The notes beneath the pieces were generated by a model, which saw only the letters and a list, made by a program, of their open reading frames with translations, searched no databases and had not been told where the DNA came from. A stretch of 33,164 nt of DNA from CAZSXU01 sp964610505. Its GTDB lineage: Bacteria; Arandabacterota; Arandabacteria; JAGLYR01. This document shows positions 14,774-24,850 of the stretch, piece by piece (position 1 is the stretch's first letter; the number at the start of each line of letters is the position of its first letter). The stretch is taken from NCBI GenBank assembly GCA_964610505.1, contig CAZSXU010000036.1:1-33164 (forward strand), written 5' to 3'. The translations under genes were made by a program, and so were the position numbers.

Positions 14774-17113
14774 CTAGGATGTCAACCCTACTTTCTGCAT
14801 TAGGGCAACGAATCGGGGATCGGAGCGAAGCGGGTCGTACGCCGGGTCCACCCTCATGTAGGACAAGAACAAGTCCTCCGCCTCGTAGGCACGGTCCAGC
14901 CACTCGAACGCCCGATCCGTTTCGCCCAAGGCGGCATGGATCATTGCACACAGGCTGGGCGGAACAAACGTTCGCTCGGAGCGCCCGACCAGCTCGTTGA
15001 GGACGGCTCGCGCCTCGGTCTCCATGCCGGCCTCGGCGTAGGCGCGACCGAGAGAGGCAGTGTACCAGGGGCTGCGCCCTGAGAGCTCTACGGCACGGCG
15101 CAGCTCGACAATGGCTTCTTCGTACCGTCCCATTTCCAGGTATGCCAATCCGAGATACAGTCGGCCCACCTCAAAATCGGGTTCCATCTCGAGTGTGTTC
15201 CGGTAGATCTCCACGGCCTCTTCGAATCGGCGTTGCCAGAATATCATGAATCCCACGTCGGCGTTGATGATCAGAGACAGGGGATCGAGATCCCGCGCTC
15301 GTTCGATTTCCTCAAGCGCCTCATCGAGGTACCCCCGTACGCCCAGGTTGTAGGCGTACCAGTGATGTGCGTGTGCCCGTCCGGGATTCAGCTCGATGGC
15401 CCGTCTGTACTCGCCCTCGGCGGCGGCCCATTTCCAGTCCGTGCCCTCACGGACCGCCGCCGCCGAGACATGTGCTTCCGCGAGTGTGTCGTCGATCTCC
15501 AGCGCCCTGGATGCTGCCGCACTCGCCTCGGGAAGGGCTTCCTTCGCCGAGACAATCCCGAAGGACACGAGGAGAATGTAGGAATCGGCCAGGCCCGTGT
15601 AGGCGGGCGCGTAGGCGGGGTCCTCTTCAATCGCTTGTTGGAAGAAATCGATGGCCTTTCGGAATCCGGCTTCAGTCCGCTTGTTCCAATGATAGCGGCC
15701 CCGGAGGTACGCCTCATGGGCCTCGGGATCGACGGGCCGGGCGCCGGCGAGCCTCGATTGCTCCTCGGCCGTCACCGCAATCCGGATCTCCCGGGCAATG
15801 GCCCGGGCGATCTCCTTCTGAAGACCCAAGATGTCTCGCAGATCGCGCTCGTGGCTCTCGGCCCAGAGGTGCCGATCGGCCTTTGCCTCAATCAGCTGCG
15901 CCGTAATGCGTACGCGGTCTCCGGCAACCACGGCGGAACCTTCCACCACCGCGGCCACGTTCAGCTCCCGTGCAATCTCCGGAAGAGGCTTTCGCGCACG
16001 CTTGTACTGCATGACGGAGGTTCGGGAGATCACCCGCAGCGCTCGAATCTTGGACAGCTCGGTGATGAGCGCCTCCGTCATCCCGTCGACGAAGTACTCC
16101 TGTTCCGGATCACCGGAGAGGTTTTCGAGGGGAAGTACGGCAATGGAGTCGATGGTCTCACCCCGCGCAGGGAAAAAGTATGCCCTGCCGACAAGGAGCA
16201 ACAGCAAGAGGGTCAGGATCGGAAGACCGACGTAGAGGTACGCCCGCTTTCCCCACCGGCGTGTATCTCGGGTGAATCCGGATGTTGCGGTTCCGGGTGC
16301 GAAATCCCTTCGTGCGGATCGCAGGTCAACGGCCAGTTCACCCGCGTGTTGGTACCGCTCGTTCGGGTTCTTGGCCAGGACCTTGTGGACGATCCGTTCC
16401 AGCGCGATGGGTACTCCGGTGCGCAGGCCGGTCATGGGCTCGGGTTCTTCATTCAGAATGGAATAGACCACGGCCTGTTCGTAGTCCCCCTGGAAGGGCC
16501 GTCGGCCCGTCACCATCTCGTAGAGGACGACCCCCAGGGACCAGATGTCGGTTCTGTGGTCGACGCTTTGGCTCCGCGCCTGCTCGGGAGACATGTAGGC
16601 AAACGTGCCCAAGGTTGTATCGGCCTGGGTGAGTGCGGTCTGGCCGCGGGACTTGGCCAGGCCGAAGTCCATGATCTTGACCTGGCCCTCGTCGGTGACC
16701 ATGAGATTGGCGGGTTTGATGTCGCGGTGGACGATTCCCTTCTTGTGGGCGGCCTCCATCCCCTCGGCGATCTGGACGGTGATGTCGATCGCGTCATCCA
16801 GTTTGAGAGGACCGGAACGGATCTTGTCCTTCAAGCTCTGACCCTCGACGTATGCCATTGCGATGAACGTATACTCTTTGGTCCTGCCGATTTCATAGAC
16901 GGTGCAGATGTTGGGATGGTCCAGTGCGGCGGCCGCCCGAGCTTCGTGGAGAAAGCGGGCTCCCTCTTCCTCACTTCCGAGGGCTTGGGGTTGGAGGAAC
17001 TTGAGAGCCACCGTACGCTGGAGATCGGTATCCTCAGCTTTGTAGACGACGCCCATACCGCCTTCGCCGAGTTTCTCCAGGACCCTGTAATGAGAAATGG
17101 TCTTTCCGATCAT
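14774..17113 (-). CDS. Ser/Thr protein kinase with transmembrane helix, TolB-like domain and TPR repeats
   Basis: Predicted product is 779 residues from ATG 17113. The PknB-type kinase domain spans about 8-270: glycine loop GEGGMGVVYK, VALK with Lys38, HRDIKPANLM with Asp131, and DFG with Asp149, all intact. A single transmembrane helix follows at about 291-313 (LPILTLLLLLLVGRAYFF). Then a TolB/FlgO-like domain (IAVLPLENLSGDPEQEYFVD) extends to about 460, with TPR repeats to the end. The kinase would face the cytoplasm and the TolB/TPR region the periplasm. It lies 75 nt downstream of the 17189 gene, last in the array. The ribosome site is weak. Substrate and signal are unknown. Confidence 0.9.
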   Translation of the reverse strand: MIGKTISHYRVLEKLGEGGMGVVYKAEDTDLQRTVALKFLQPQALGSEEEGARFLHEARAAAALDHPNICTVYEIGRTKEYTFIAMAYVEGQSLKDKIRSGPLKLDDAIDITVQIAEGMEAAHKKGIVHRDIKPANLMVTDEGQVKIMDFGLAKSRGQTALTQADTTLGTFAYMSPEQARSQSVDHRTDIWSLGVVLYEMVTGRRPFQGDYEQAVVYSILNEEPEPMTGLRTGVPIALERIVHKVLAKNPNERYQHAGELAVDLRSARRDFAPGTATSGFTRDTRRWGKRAYLYVGLPILTLLLLLLVGRAYFFPARGETIDSIAVLPLENLSGDPEQEYFVDGMTEALITELSKIRALRVISRTSVMQYKRARKPLPEIARELNVAAVVEGSAVVAGDRVRITAQLIEAKADRHLWAESHERDLRDILGLQKEIARAIAREIRIAVTAEEQSRLAGARPVDPEAHEAYLRGRYHWNKRTEAGFRKAIDFFQQAIEEDPAYAPAYTGLADSYILLVSFGIVSAKEALPEASAAASRALEIDDTLAEAHVSAAAVREGTDWKWAAAEGEYRRAIELNPGRAHAHHWYAYNLGVRGYLDEALEEIERARDLDPLSLIINADVGFMIFWQRRFEEAVEIYRNTLEMEPDFEVGRLYLGLAYLEMGRYEEAIVELRRAVELSGRSPWYTASLGRAYAEAGMETEARAVLNELVGRSERTFVPPSLCAMIHAALGETDRAFEWLDRAYEAEDLFLSYMRVDPAYDPLRSDPRFVALMQKVGLTS

Positions 17114-17188
17114 CGGGTTCTCGCTCGACTCTTGAGTTTCGGCCTTCAGCTCTCGGGAGATCCGGCCCCGGATTTCCCGAGTGTTCGT

Positions 17189-20092
17189 TTACCCAGCGCC
17201 CGCGGCACGGAGCTTCTGCAATCTGTCCCTCGCGTCCTCGACCTCGGGAATCCCCGGATCGGCGCCCTTCCAGATCTCAAGGAAGGTCTCGTATTCTCCA
17301 ATGGCCTTCCGGTGCCAGCCCGATCGCTCGTAGGCCTGTCCAAGAAGGTAGTGGACTCTCACAAAGCGCGCCAGAAAGGTAACGCTATCTGCGTCATGAC
17401 GGGTAAGGGCGTTCTCGAGAACGTCGACCGCCCGGTCCACTTGGCCCGTCTCCAGGAAAGCCTTGCCGAGGAGATACCGGACCTCAATCGGAGGTTGATA
17501 GTACAGGCGGGCCGAAGTCTCGAGGTACTCGATCGCGCTCTGTGGATTCCCGAGAGCAAGTTCGACGGCGCCCTTTGCGCGCAGGTAGACACGCAGATCC
17601 CCAGGCGATTGGGACTCGATCTCAGCCCTCAGCTCTTCCAGGACCTTTCGAGCCGCGTCGCCGTCGCCAAACCCGGCCAGAGCCTCAGCGTACCAGGCTT
17701 GGAACGATCTCAGCCCCCAGGGGGAAACCTGAATCCCGAGATTCAGGAATCGCTCGACCTCTTCCTCTGCCTGGAAGCGTTCTCCGATCAGGGTCAGGAT
17801 CCCGGCCCTCAGTACATACTTGAGAGCAATCATGTCCCCGCCCACACCCTCGAGCCGATCGGCGGCGATGCCGTCCTGAAGGACTCTGAGGGTTTCTCGG
17901 AATCTCCCCTGGTGGAAGGGGATGAGAGCCAGGCAAGACCTGCCTTGCGAACGCACCTGCTCGTGTCGACTCTGGACCAACTGCTGGTAACAGCTCTCGG
18001 CCCGCGCGTATTCTCTCTTGATCAGATACATGTAGCCGAGGGCCTCGAGTGAGGAATAGAAGTCCGGACAAATCTCGAGTGCCTTGCGGAAGGACTCGAT
18101 CGCCGCATCGATTTTTCCTTGGAACCCGTACAACTCTCCCCGGGAGTCGTAAGGATTGGGATCCTCCGGGGCCAGCGAGATGTATTGGTTGATTGCCCAG
18201 ATGGACTTGTCGTACTCGTCCAGAAGCTCGTAGGCGTAGGCCAGGATGTTGTAGGGTGCAGCGTAGAGAGGATCGATCTCGGTTGCCCGGACAAACGCTC
18301 GAACCGCAGCCTCGTGCTCGTTCATTTCAACGAAGTAGATGCTTCCGAGCTCGAGGAAAGCTTCCTTCTCATCCGGATAGCGCTCCACGTAGGCTTCGAG
18401 CTTTCGAATCGCCTCCTTGGGGTCTCCGATGACGAATGTAGCCACCGCTTCGATGTACGCCCTCTCCTTCCTGCCCACGTGGTCGGCGTGCCTCAGGGCC
18501 TTCCGAGCCCACCGGACCCGGTCCGTGTGTTGCCCACCAAGCAGGCCAAGTCGGAGATACGCCATGGCGAAGCTGGTGTCGGTCTCAACGGCCTTGCGGT
18601 AGCTCTCTTCGGCCTCCTCCAGATAAAAGCGGTCCTCGCTCTCGAGTCCTTCCAGGTACAGGCGGTAGGCCTCGGCGGAGTGAGTGGTCACGTCCGACAC
18701 CGCCCGGTCTGGTTCGATCAGGGCAGCCTCCGGGAGCGAGAGATCATTCTTGATTTCGACGGTGAGGCGGTCGACCAGGGCGAAGATATCCTCTTCGCGT
18801 TCACTCTCCGTTCGCTGGGACGCTTTGACCCGTCCGGAGGCCACCTCAACCAGCTGGGACGTCACGACCAGCCGGGGCTCGACCTGGAGGATGCTCCCGA
18901 GAAGCATCCACTTGACGTGAGCTTTCTCGGCCACCTGTGAAGCAACCGCCCGGTCGATACTTCTCACATCCTGCTTGCCGAGCAGCTTCAGAATGTCATA
19001 GAGCCGTTGGCTGGAGAGAACCTGCACGTACTTCGATTCGGAAAGGTCCGTGATCAGCAGATTGGTGATGATCTCCCCCAGTCTGTCCGGATCGTTCGGG
19101 TCGGTGACATTGTCGAAATACAGGATCGCCAGGGAATTCTCCTCGGCGATGGCCGGGGCCTGACGGCCGACCTGGATTCTGACACCCAGGAGCGCGGCGG
19201 CGGCGACGGCGACAGCTGCCACCGTGCCAAACAGCACACGTCGCCTGAAAGACGGGCCGCGTTTCGCTGCTGGAGCGATTGGGCGGTTTCTGAGCTCTCT
19301 GAGGTCTACCAGGAGGTCGTCGGCCCTCGGGTAGCGTCGCCCGGGATCCTTCGCAAGAGCCTTGGTCACGACACGCTCGAGCTCCACGGGAACGCCCGTC
19401 CGCAGGCCGGTCATCGGCTCGGGTTCTTCATTGAGAATGGAATAGACCACGGCCTGCTCGTAGTCCCCATTGAAGGGCCGTTGGCCCGTCGTCATCTCGT
19501 AGAGGACGACCCCGAGGGACCAGATGTCGGTTCGGTGATCGACCACCTCTCCCCGGGCCTGCTGGGGAGACATGTAGGCAAACGTGCCCAGGGTCGTGTC
19601 GGCCTTGGTGAGCGCGGTCTGGCCGCGGGACTTGGCCAGGCCGAAGTCCATGATCTTGACCTGACCCATATCGGTGACCATGAGGTTGGCGGGTTTGATG
19701 TCTCGATGGACGATATCCTTCTTGTGAGCGGCCTCCAGCCCCTCGGCGATCTGGACGGCGAGGTCGATCGCTTCGTCCAGTTTCAGAGGACCGGAGCGGA
19801 TCTCTTCCTTCAAACTCCGACCTTCGACGTACGCCATTGCGATGAAGGTCTTCCCGTCGACCTCATCGATTTCGTAGACGGTGCAGATGTTGGGATGGTC
19901 CAGTCCGGCCGCAGCCTGGGCTTCGTGGACAAGGCGCTCTTTGAGTTCCACGTCGCGGGTCAGCTCAGGAGGGAGGAACTTAAGGGCGACGGTGCGCTTG
20001 AGCTTGGTGTCCTCGGCCTTGTAGACGACCCCCATGCCGCCTTCGCCGAGTTTCTCGAGGATCTTGTAGTGGGAGATGGTTCGGCCGATCAT
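17189..20092 (-). CDS. Ser/Thr protein kinase with transmembrane helix, divergent TolB-like domain and long TPR array
   Basis: Predicted product is 967 residues, the longest of the four. I start at ATG 20092 (MIGRTISHYK), one base after the stop of the upstream gene; the TTG at 20104 is less likely. The kinase core is complete: Lys38, HRD Asp131, DFG Asp149. The activation-segment PE motif, however, reads SPQQARG instead of SPEQ, so the usual Glu is Gln177. A transmembrane helix lies at about 286-304. The next domain (LAILYFDNVTDPNDPDR) is TolB-like but diverged, and more than ten TPR units run from about 460 to 950. Expected topology is cytoplasmic kinase and periplasmic TPR region. Its promoter is probably shared with the upstream genes. 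Confidence 0.9.
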   Translation of the reverse strand: MIGRTISHYKILEKLGEGGMGVVYKAEDTKLKRTVALKFLPPELTRDVELKERLVHEAQAAAGLDHPNICTVYEIDEVDGKTFIAMAYVEGRSLKEEIRSGPLKLDEAIDLAVQIAEGLEAAHKKDIVHRDIKPANLMVTDMGQVKIMDFGLAKSRGQTALTKADTTLGTFAYMSPQQARGEVVDHRTDIWSLGVVLYEMTTGQRPFNGDYEQAVVYSILNEEPEPMTGLRTGVPVELERVVTKALAKDPGRRYPRADDLLVDLRELRNRPIAPAAKRGPSFRRRVLFGTVAAVAVAAAALLGVRIQVGRQAPAIAEENSLAILYFDNVTDPNDPDRLGEIITNLLITDLSESKYVQVLSSQRLYDILKLLGKQDVRSIDRAVASQVAEKAHVKWMLLGSILQVEPRLVVTSQLVEVASGRVKASQRTESEREEDIFALVDRLTVEIKNDLSLPEAALIEPDRAVSDVTTHSAEAYRLYLEGLESEDRFYLEEAEESYRKAVETDTSFAMAYLRLGLLGGQHTDRVRWARKALRHADHVGRKERAYIEAVATFVIGDPKEAIRKLEAYVERYPDEKEAFLELGSIYFVEMNEHEAAVRAFVRATEIDPLYAAPYNILAYAYELLDEYDKSIWAINQYISLAPEDPNPYDSRGELYGFQGKIDAAIESFRKALEICPDFYSSLEALGYMYLIKREYARAESCYQQLVQSRHEQVRSQGRSCLALIPFHQGRFRETLRVLQDGIAADRLEGVGGDMIALKYVLRAGILTLIGERFQAEEEVERFLNLGIQVSPWGLRSFQAWYAEALAGFGDGDAARKVLEELRAEIESQSPGDLRVYLRAKGAVELALGNPQSAIEYLETSARLYYQPPIEVRYLLGKAFLETGQVDRAVDVLENALTRHDADSVTFLARFVRVHYLLGQAYERSGWHRKAIGEYETFLEIWKGADPGIPEVEDARDRLQKLRAAGAG

Positions 20093-20093
20093 G

Positions 20094-22322
20094 TCAAAGA
20101 CCAATCTTTTTCAGCAACTCCACATACCGCGTGTCCGACAAGATAGGATCGAAGAAGGGACCCGTTCTTGCAAACACGAGCATGGGATTCCTTTCCACGT
20201 AGGCTTTCTCAATCAAATCAAACGCCTCATCCATCCTGCCAAGGCCCAGGAGGATGTTGGCTTGGTGAACTGGAGAAACGTACCGCTTTTTCGCCAGCTC
20301 GTTTAGAATGCCAAGTGTTCTCAAGGCATCGTCTTCTTGACCACACACACCGTAGGCATACCCGAAATATCCGAGCGTGTAGGCGTGTTCTACAGCAGAC
20401 GCTTCGACTCCGCGTATAGTCCTGACAACGCTCTCACACCTGCCGTCAGCAACATAAGCGAGAACTGACCAAGTGTTCGTCAGCAGGAAGTTGGGATCCA
20501 ATTCCAGGGTTTTTTGGAAGTTCTTGATGCTCTCCTCGTACCGGCGGGCAAACCAGTATGCACACCCCACGAGCGCATTTATGATGGGCGACAGCGGATC
20601 CAGCTCCCGAGCTCGCTCCGTCTCAGCGATCGCTTCGTCAAACCTGCCCATAGCGAAGAGATAGATTCCGTACCACTCGTGAGCCGTTGCGTAGTTTGGA
20701 CTAAGCTCGATAGCGCGCTTGAATTCATTTTCTGCCGCGGACCAGTCCCACTCATGGAAAGTGTAGACCCAGGCCAGCGACGCGTGGGCCTCCCCCAACG
20801 TGTCATCAATCTCCAACGCCTTCTTTGCCGCGGCCAATGCCTTCGGGAAGGCCTCTTTGGGCGGGAAAAAGCCAAAAAAACCGGAGATGTTGTACGTATC
20901 GGCAACACCTACATGGGCGAGCGCATAGCCGGGATCTTTCTCGATCGCCTGGTGGAAATGTTCCATCGCCAACTTCATGCCGCCCTCGAGCCTGCGATTC
21001 CAAAAGTAAAGTCCCTTGAGATAGAGATTATGTGCTTCTTGGTCATCGGTGTGCCGTTTTACGAGGGCGCTTTTCTCCTCTCCGAGGAGACGAACCTTGA
21101 GTTTGTCGACAATGGCCAATGAAATCTCGTCTTGTATGGCAAAGATATCATCGAGATCACGGTCGTATTTCTCCGACCAGATGTGAAATCCATCTTCGAC
21201 GTTTATGAGCTGTGCGGTTATGCGCAGCCGATTGCCCGCTTTTCGAATGCTACCCTCCAGTACAGTTTTCACTTTGAGTTGTTTGCCAATTCTTGGGATG
21301 TCGCTGTCACGGTCTCTGAATTGAAATGCCGATGTGCGCGCCGCCACCCGCAGACCTTTCAGTTTGACCAGTGCGTTTATGAGCTCCTCCGCAATCCCCT
21401 CACAGAAATACTCCTGGTCTCTCTGCGGACTCAGGTCTCTAAACGGAAGAACTGCAATCGAAGGCTTCGATTCTTGTGCACTTGTTTTCGTTTCCATTTT
21501 CCTAGGTGGTTGGGTTTGTGCAATTGATTCCAAGTCTTTCTTCAGATCCTCGGCGCTCGCGTACCGGTCTCTTGTGCTTTTCGTCAGAGCCTTCCCGACA
21601 ATCTGCTGGAGCTTCTTGGGCACATCAGAACGCCGGCTTCTTATCGACGGAGGCTCCTCATTTATAATGAGGTATATTGTTGCTTGCTCGTAGTCGGCCC
21701 TGAAGGGCAACTCGCCAGTTATCATCTCGTAAAGTACAATCCCCAGCGACCATATGTCGCTCCGATGATCAACGGGTTCCCCTCTTCCCTGCTCGGGAGA
21801 CATGTAGGCGGTCGTGCCGACTGTGGTGTGAGTCCGGGTGAGCTGCGCTCGGCCCGGAGACTTGGCCAGGCCGAAGTCCATGATCTTCGCCTGGCCCTTG
21901 GGCGTGATCATGACGTTCGCGGGTTTGATGTCGCGGTGGACGATGCCCTTCTCGTGAGCTTCGTGCAGACCTTCTGCCACCTGAGTGGCGATGTCCAGTG
22001 CCTCATCCAGCTTCAACGGGCCGGATTTGATCCTCTCTTTCAGACTCTGACCCTCGACGTAGGCCATTGCGATGAAGGTCTTCTCGTCGGCCTCATCGAT
22101 CTCGTAGATGGTGCAGATGTTGGGGTGATCGAGCGCAGCAGCCGCTTGCGCTTCGTGGACGAGGCGGTGTTTGAGCTCCGGATCCCGGGTCAGCTCGGGA
22201 GGCAGGAACTTAAGAGCAACTGTGCGTTTGAGCTTCGCATCCTCGGCCTTGTAGACGACGCCCATGCCACCTTCGCCGAGCTTGGAGAGGATCCTGTAGT
22301 GGGAGATGGTTCGACCGATCAT
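20094..22322 (-). CDS. Ser/Thr protein kinase with TolB-like domain and TPR repeats, no transmembrane helix
   Basis: Predicted product is 742 residues from ATG 22322 (MIGRTISHYR). The kinase domain is intact with Lys38, HRD Asp131 and DFG Asp149. A charged linker at about 268-287 replaces the membrane helix, then the TolB-like domain (SIAVLPFRDLSPQRDQEYFC) and TPR repeats follow. The kinase half is most like the 17189 gene, while the TolB/TPR half is most like the 22412 gene. The DNA of the C-terminal half is visibly more AT-rich than the kinase half, so the gene looks like a mosaic. It ends 1 nt before the next start. Without a signal peptide or membrane helix the protein should be cytoplasmic. 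Confidence 0.9.
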   Translation of the reverse strand: MIGRTISHYRILSKLGEGGMGVVYKAEDAKLKRTVALKFLPPELTRDPELKHRLVHEAQAAAALDHPNICTIYEIDEADEKTFIAMAYVEGQSLKERIKSGPLKLDEALDIATQVAEGLHEAHEKGIVHRDIKPANVMITPKGQAKIMDFGLAKSPGRAQLTRTHTTVGTTAYMSPEQGRGEPVDHRSDIWSLGIVLYEMITGELPFRADYEQATIYLIINEEPPSIRSRRSDVPKKLQQIVGKALTKSTRDRYASAEDLKKDLESIAQTQPPRKMETKTSAQESKPSIAVLPFRDLSPQRDQEYFCEGIAEELINALVKLKGLRVAARTSAFQFRDRDSDIPRIGKQLKVKTVLEGSIRKAGNRLRITAQLINVEDGFHIWSEKYDRDLDDIFAIQDEISLAIVDKLKVRLLGEEKSALVKRHTDDQEAHNLYLKGLYFWNRRLEGGMKLAMEHFHQAIEKDPGYALAHVGVADTYNISGFFGFFPPKEAFPKALAAAKKALEIDDTLGEAHASLAWVYTFHEWDWSAAENEFKRAIELSPNYATAHEWYGIYLFAMGRFDEAIAETERARELDPLSPIINALVGCAYWFARRYEESIKNFQKTLELDPNFLLTNTWSVLAYVADGRCESVVRTIRGVEASAVEHAYTLGYFGYAYGVCGQEDDALRTLGILNELAKKRYVSPVHQANILLGLGRMDEAFDLIEKAYVERNPMLVFARTGPFFDPILSDTRYVELLKKIGL

Positions 22323-22411
22323 GAGAGCACCCCAAAGCAGGTCGATTGTACCTGTGATTGCTCCCTGCATATCATCACGATTGACATTGCGCTCGCCGTC
22401 GACCCATCCGC

Positions 22412-24655
22412 TCAGCGCATTGAAGCGCGGATCTTCCGGATAAGCTCCTGGAAGCGGGGATCATCCCGGATTGTTTCGAAGGTGCGATCCGTCTCCCAAA
22501 ACACTCCGATGACAATCAGCCATTGTTCATGGGCTTCATACGCCTTCTCGAGGCAGGTCAATGCCTCCTCGAGCTCTCCGAGTCCCGCGTAAACACTCGC
22601 GATGTAGTTCCATTGAACGTATTCATGATCGGAACGTTTCCGCAGCTCGGCGAGCACCTCCCGGGCCTCCGCCGTTCTCCCCATTCTGCCGTATACATTG
22701 CCGAGTGTCGACAGCATCCATGGATGCCGGCCCGACAGTTCCACCGCTTCTTCAAGCTCTGCGATGGCCTCATCGTCTTTCGACATGAGGTGGTAGATCT
22801 GTCCGAGCAGCGAGTGAGCGAGCACGAAGTCAGGGTTCAACTCGAGCGCGCGTTTCAGCTTCTCTTCCGCCTGATCGAGTTCAAGCCTGCCGAGCAGGCA
22901 CCACCCGTACATGGCATGTGCCTGGACCGAGAGCGGATCCACCTCTATCGCACGCTCGTTCTCCCGGCACATCTCATCGTCCCGATCCGTCAATGAGAGG
23001 ACGCCAGCATACCAGTAATGAGCCGGCGCATAGTAGGGGTTGAGCTCGATAGCCCGCTTGAATTCCCTCTCCGCCGCCGATCCATCCCAATCGTAGTACT
23101 GGTAGATCATTCCCAAAGCGCTGTGGGCCTCGGCGATGGTATCGTTGATCTTGAGCGCCTTCAGGGCGTTCTCCCGGGCGATGGGAATCGCCTCCCGGGA
23201 CGGCAGGTAGCCGTAGAAGGAGAGGATGTAGTAGGAGTCCGCGATACCGGCGTAGGCTTCCGCGTAGCTCGGATCCTTCTCTATGGCCTGCTCGAAATAC
23301 TCGATCGCTTTTTTCACGTTCAGCTCGCGCTTCTCCCAGAAGAACCGCCCCCTGATGTAGAGATCGTACGCCTCGAGGTTCGCCGTGCCGCGCATCACCA
23401 GACGGCTGGCCTCGTCGCCGAGGAGCTCTATCTTCAACTTGTCCACTATGGCGAGCGAGATCTCGTCCTGTATGGCGAAGATGTCCTCGAGGTTGCGGTC
23501 GTACTTCTCCGACCAGAGGTGGTAGCCGTCGGTAGTGCTGACGAGCTGGGCGGTGATGCGGAGCCTCTCGCCCGCCTTCCGGATGCTCCCCTCGAGCACC
23601 GTGTCCACGTTCAGCTTCTCGCCGATCTCGCGCACGTCATGCGTCCCGCCCTTGAACGAGAATGCCGATGTCCGGGCCACCACTCGCAGCGGCTTGATAT
23701 GTGCAAGGGCGTTGATCAGCTCCTCGGCCAGCCCGTCGCAGAAATACTCCTGGTCCTTCTGGGGGCTCATGTCCACGAAGGGAAGGACCGCGATGGAGCG
23801 CTTCTCCCGCATGGGCGACCCACTCGGCGTCTTCTCCCTGGTCCCTTCTCTGACCGATCGAAGATCCGCCGCCAGGTCTTCGATCCGTTGATACCGCTTC
23901 TCCGGGTCCTTGGCCAGGGCGGTCAGGATGATCTTCTCCACCGCCGCCGGCGCATCGGGACGGAGGCTCTTGATCCCCGGCGGCTCCTCGTTCAGGATCG
24001 AGTAGATCACCGCCTGGTCGTAGTTACCCCGGAACGGCTTCTGTCCGGTGATCGCCTCGTAGAGAAGTACTCCCGTCGACCAGATGTCTGTGCGGTGATC
24101 GACCTCGTCTCCCCGGGTCTGCTCAGGGGACATGTACTTGACGGTACCCAATGTGGTTCCTGCCCTCGTCAGGTGTGACTGCTCGGCCAGCTTCGCCAAA
24201 CCGAAATCGATAATCTTCGCCCGACCTCCCTCGATGATGAGGATATTGGACGGCTTGATGTCCCGGTGGACGATCCCCCTCGCATGCGCCTCGGCTAGGC
24301 CGCCTGCGATCGCCTCGACGATATCGCACGCCTCCGCAACGCCGATCCCGCTCTCCTTCACCCTGTCCTCCAGGGTTTCGCCTTCGTAGTAGGCCATGAC
24401 GATGAAGATCTGCCCTTCCGGGATCTCGTCTATCTCGTAGATCGTGCAGACGTTGGGATGGTCGAGTGCGGAGGCCGCCTTGGCCTCCTGCACGAACCGT
24501 TTCTTCGCCTCTTCATTCTGACTCAGATGGGGTGGCAGGAACTTGATGGCGACCGGCCGGTCGAGTCTGGTATCGCGGGCCTTGTAGACGACACCCATGC
24601 CGCCTTCGCCGAGTTTCTCGAGGATCTTGTAGTGGGAGATGGTCTGGCCGATCAT
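22412..24655 (-). CDS. Ser/Thr protein kinase with TolB-like domain and TPR repeats, first of the array
   Basis: Predicted product is 747 residues from ATG 24655 (MIGQTISHYK), with a GAGGATC ribosome site five bases upstream. The frame is open to 24988, but that extension is compositionally noncoding and crosses the predicted promoter. Kinase motifs: GEGGMGVVYK, Lys38, HRDIKPSN with Asp132, and DFG with Asp150. No transmembrane helix is present. The TolB-like domain (SIAVLPFVDMSPQKDQEYFC) begins at about 287 and TPR repeats run from about 425 to 740. It heads a leftward run of four paralogues separated by 89, 1 and 75 nt, suggesting one transcript. Kinase target unknown. Confidence 0.9.
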   Translation of the reverse strand: MIGQTISHYKILEKLGEGGMGVVYKARDTRLDRPVAIKFLPPHLSQNEEAKKRFVQEAKAASALDHPNVCTIYEIDEIPEGQIFIVMAYYEGETLEDRVKESGIGVAEACDIVEAIAGGLAEAHARGIVHRDIKPSNILIIEGGRAKIIDFGLAKLAEQSHLTRAGTTLGTVKYMSPEQTRGDEVDHRTDIWSTGVLLYEAITGQKPFRGNYDQAVIYSILNEEPPGIKSLRPDAPAAVEKIILTALAKDPEKRYQRIEDLAADLRSVREGTREKTPSGSPMREKRSIAVLPFVDMSPQKDQEYFCDGLAEELINALAHIKPLRVVARTSAFSFKGGTHDVREIGEKLNVDTVLEGSIRKAGERLRITAQLVSTTDGYHLWSEKYDRNLEDIFAIQDEISLAIVDKLKIELLGDEASRLVMRGTANLEAYDLYIRGRFFWEKRELNVKKAIEYFEQAIEKDPSYAEAYAGIADSYYILSFYGYLPSREAIPIARENALKALKINDTIAEAHSALGMIYQYYDWDGSAAEREFKRAIELNPYYAPAHYWYAGVLSLTDRDDEMCRENERAIEVDPLSVQAHAMYGWCLLGRLELDQAEEKLKRALELNPDFVLAHSLLGQIYHLMSKDDEAIAELEEAVELSGRHPWMLSTLGNVYGRMGRTAEAREVLAELRKRSDHEYVQWNYIASVYAGLGELEEALTCLEKAYEAHEQWLIVIGVFWETDRTFETIRDDPRFQELIRKIRASMR

Positions 24656-24743
24656 GGGATCCTCGCAGGCTAGTAGCCGCCGCAGCAGAGCTCTGGCCTG
24701 GACCAACTCGATGCATGATCGTCGCTGTATTGGCCCTGAGGCA

Positions 24744-24771
24744 ATTGTACCGCGGGGGGATGGCGATGCAA
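24744..24771 (-). promoter_or_regulatory. Candidate promoter of the kinase array
   Basis: Read leftward, TTGCAT (24766-24771) and TACAAT (24744-24749) are separated by 16 nt. The predicted start near 24737 gives a leader of about 80 nt to the ATG at 24655. Confidence 0.5.
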
Positions 24772-24850
24772 GGTCAGAATCCGAGGCAGCTCGGGATCGG
24801 ATAAGGAATTCGCAGCCCGCTGGTGATAGGGGATTGGATTCGCAAAGTGC

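Noticed and set aside
15233..18052. Long plus-strand open frame of 939 codons and other long plus frames across 15-24 kb
   Set aside because: They are antisense to the kinase genes, whose motifs are unambiguous. GC-rich codons leave the opposite strand open. No domains or ribosome sites.
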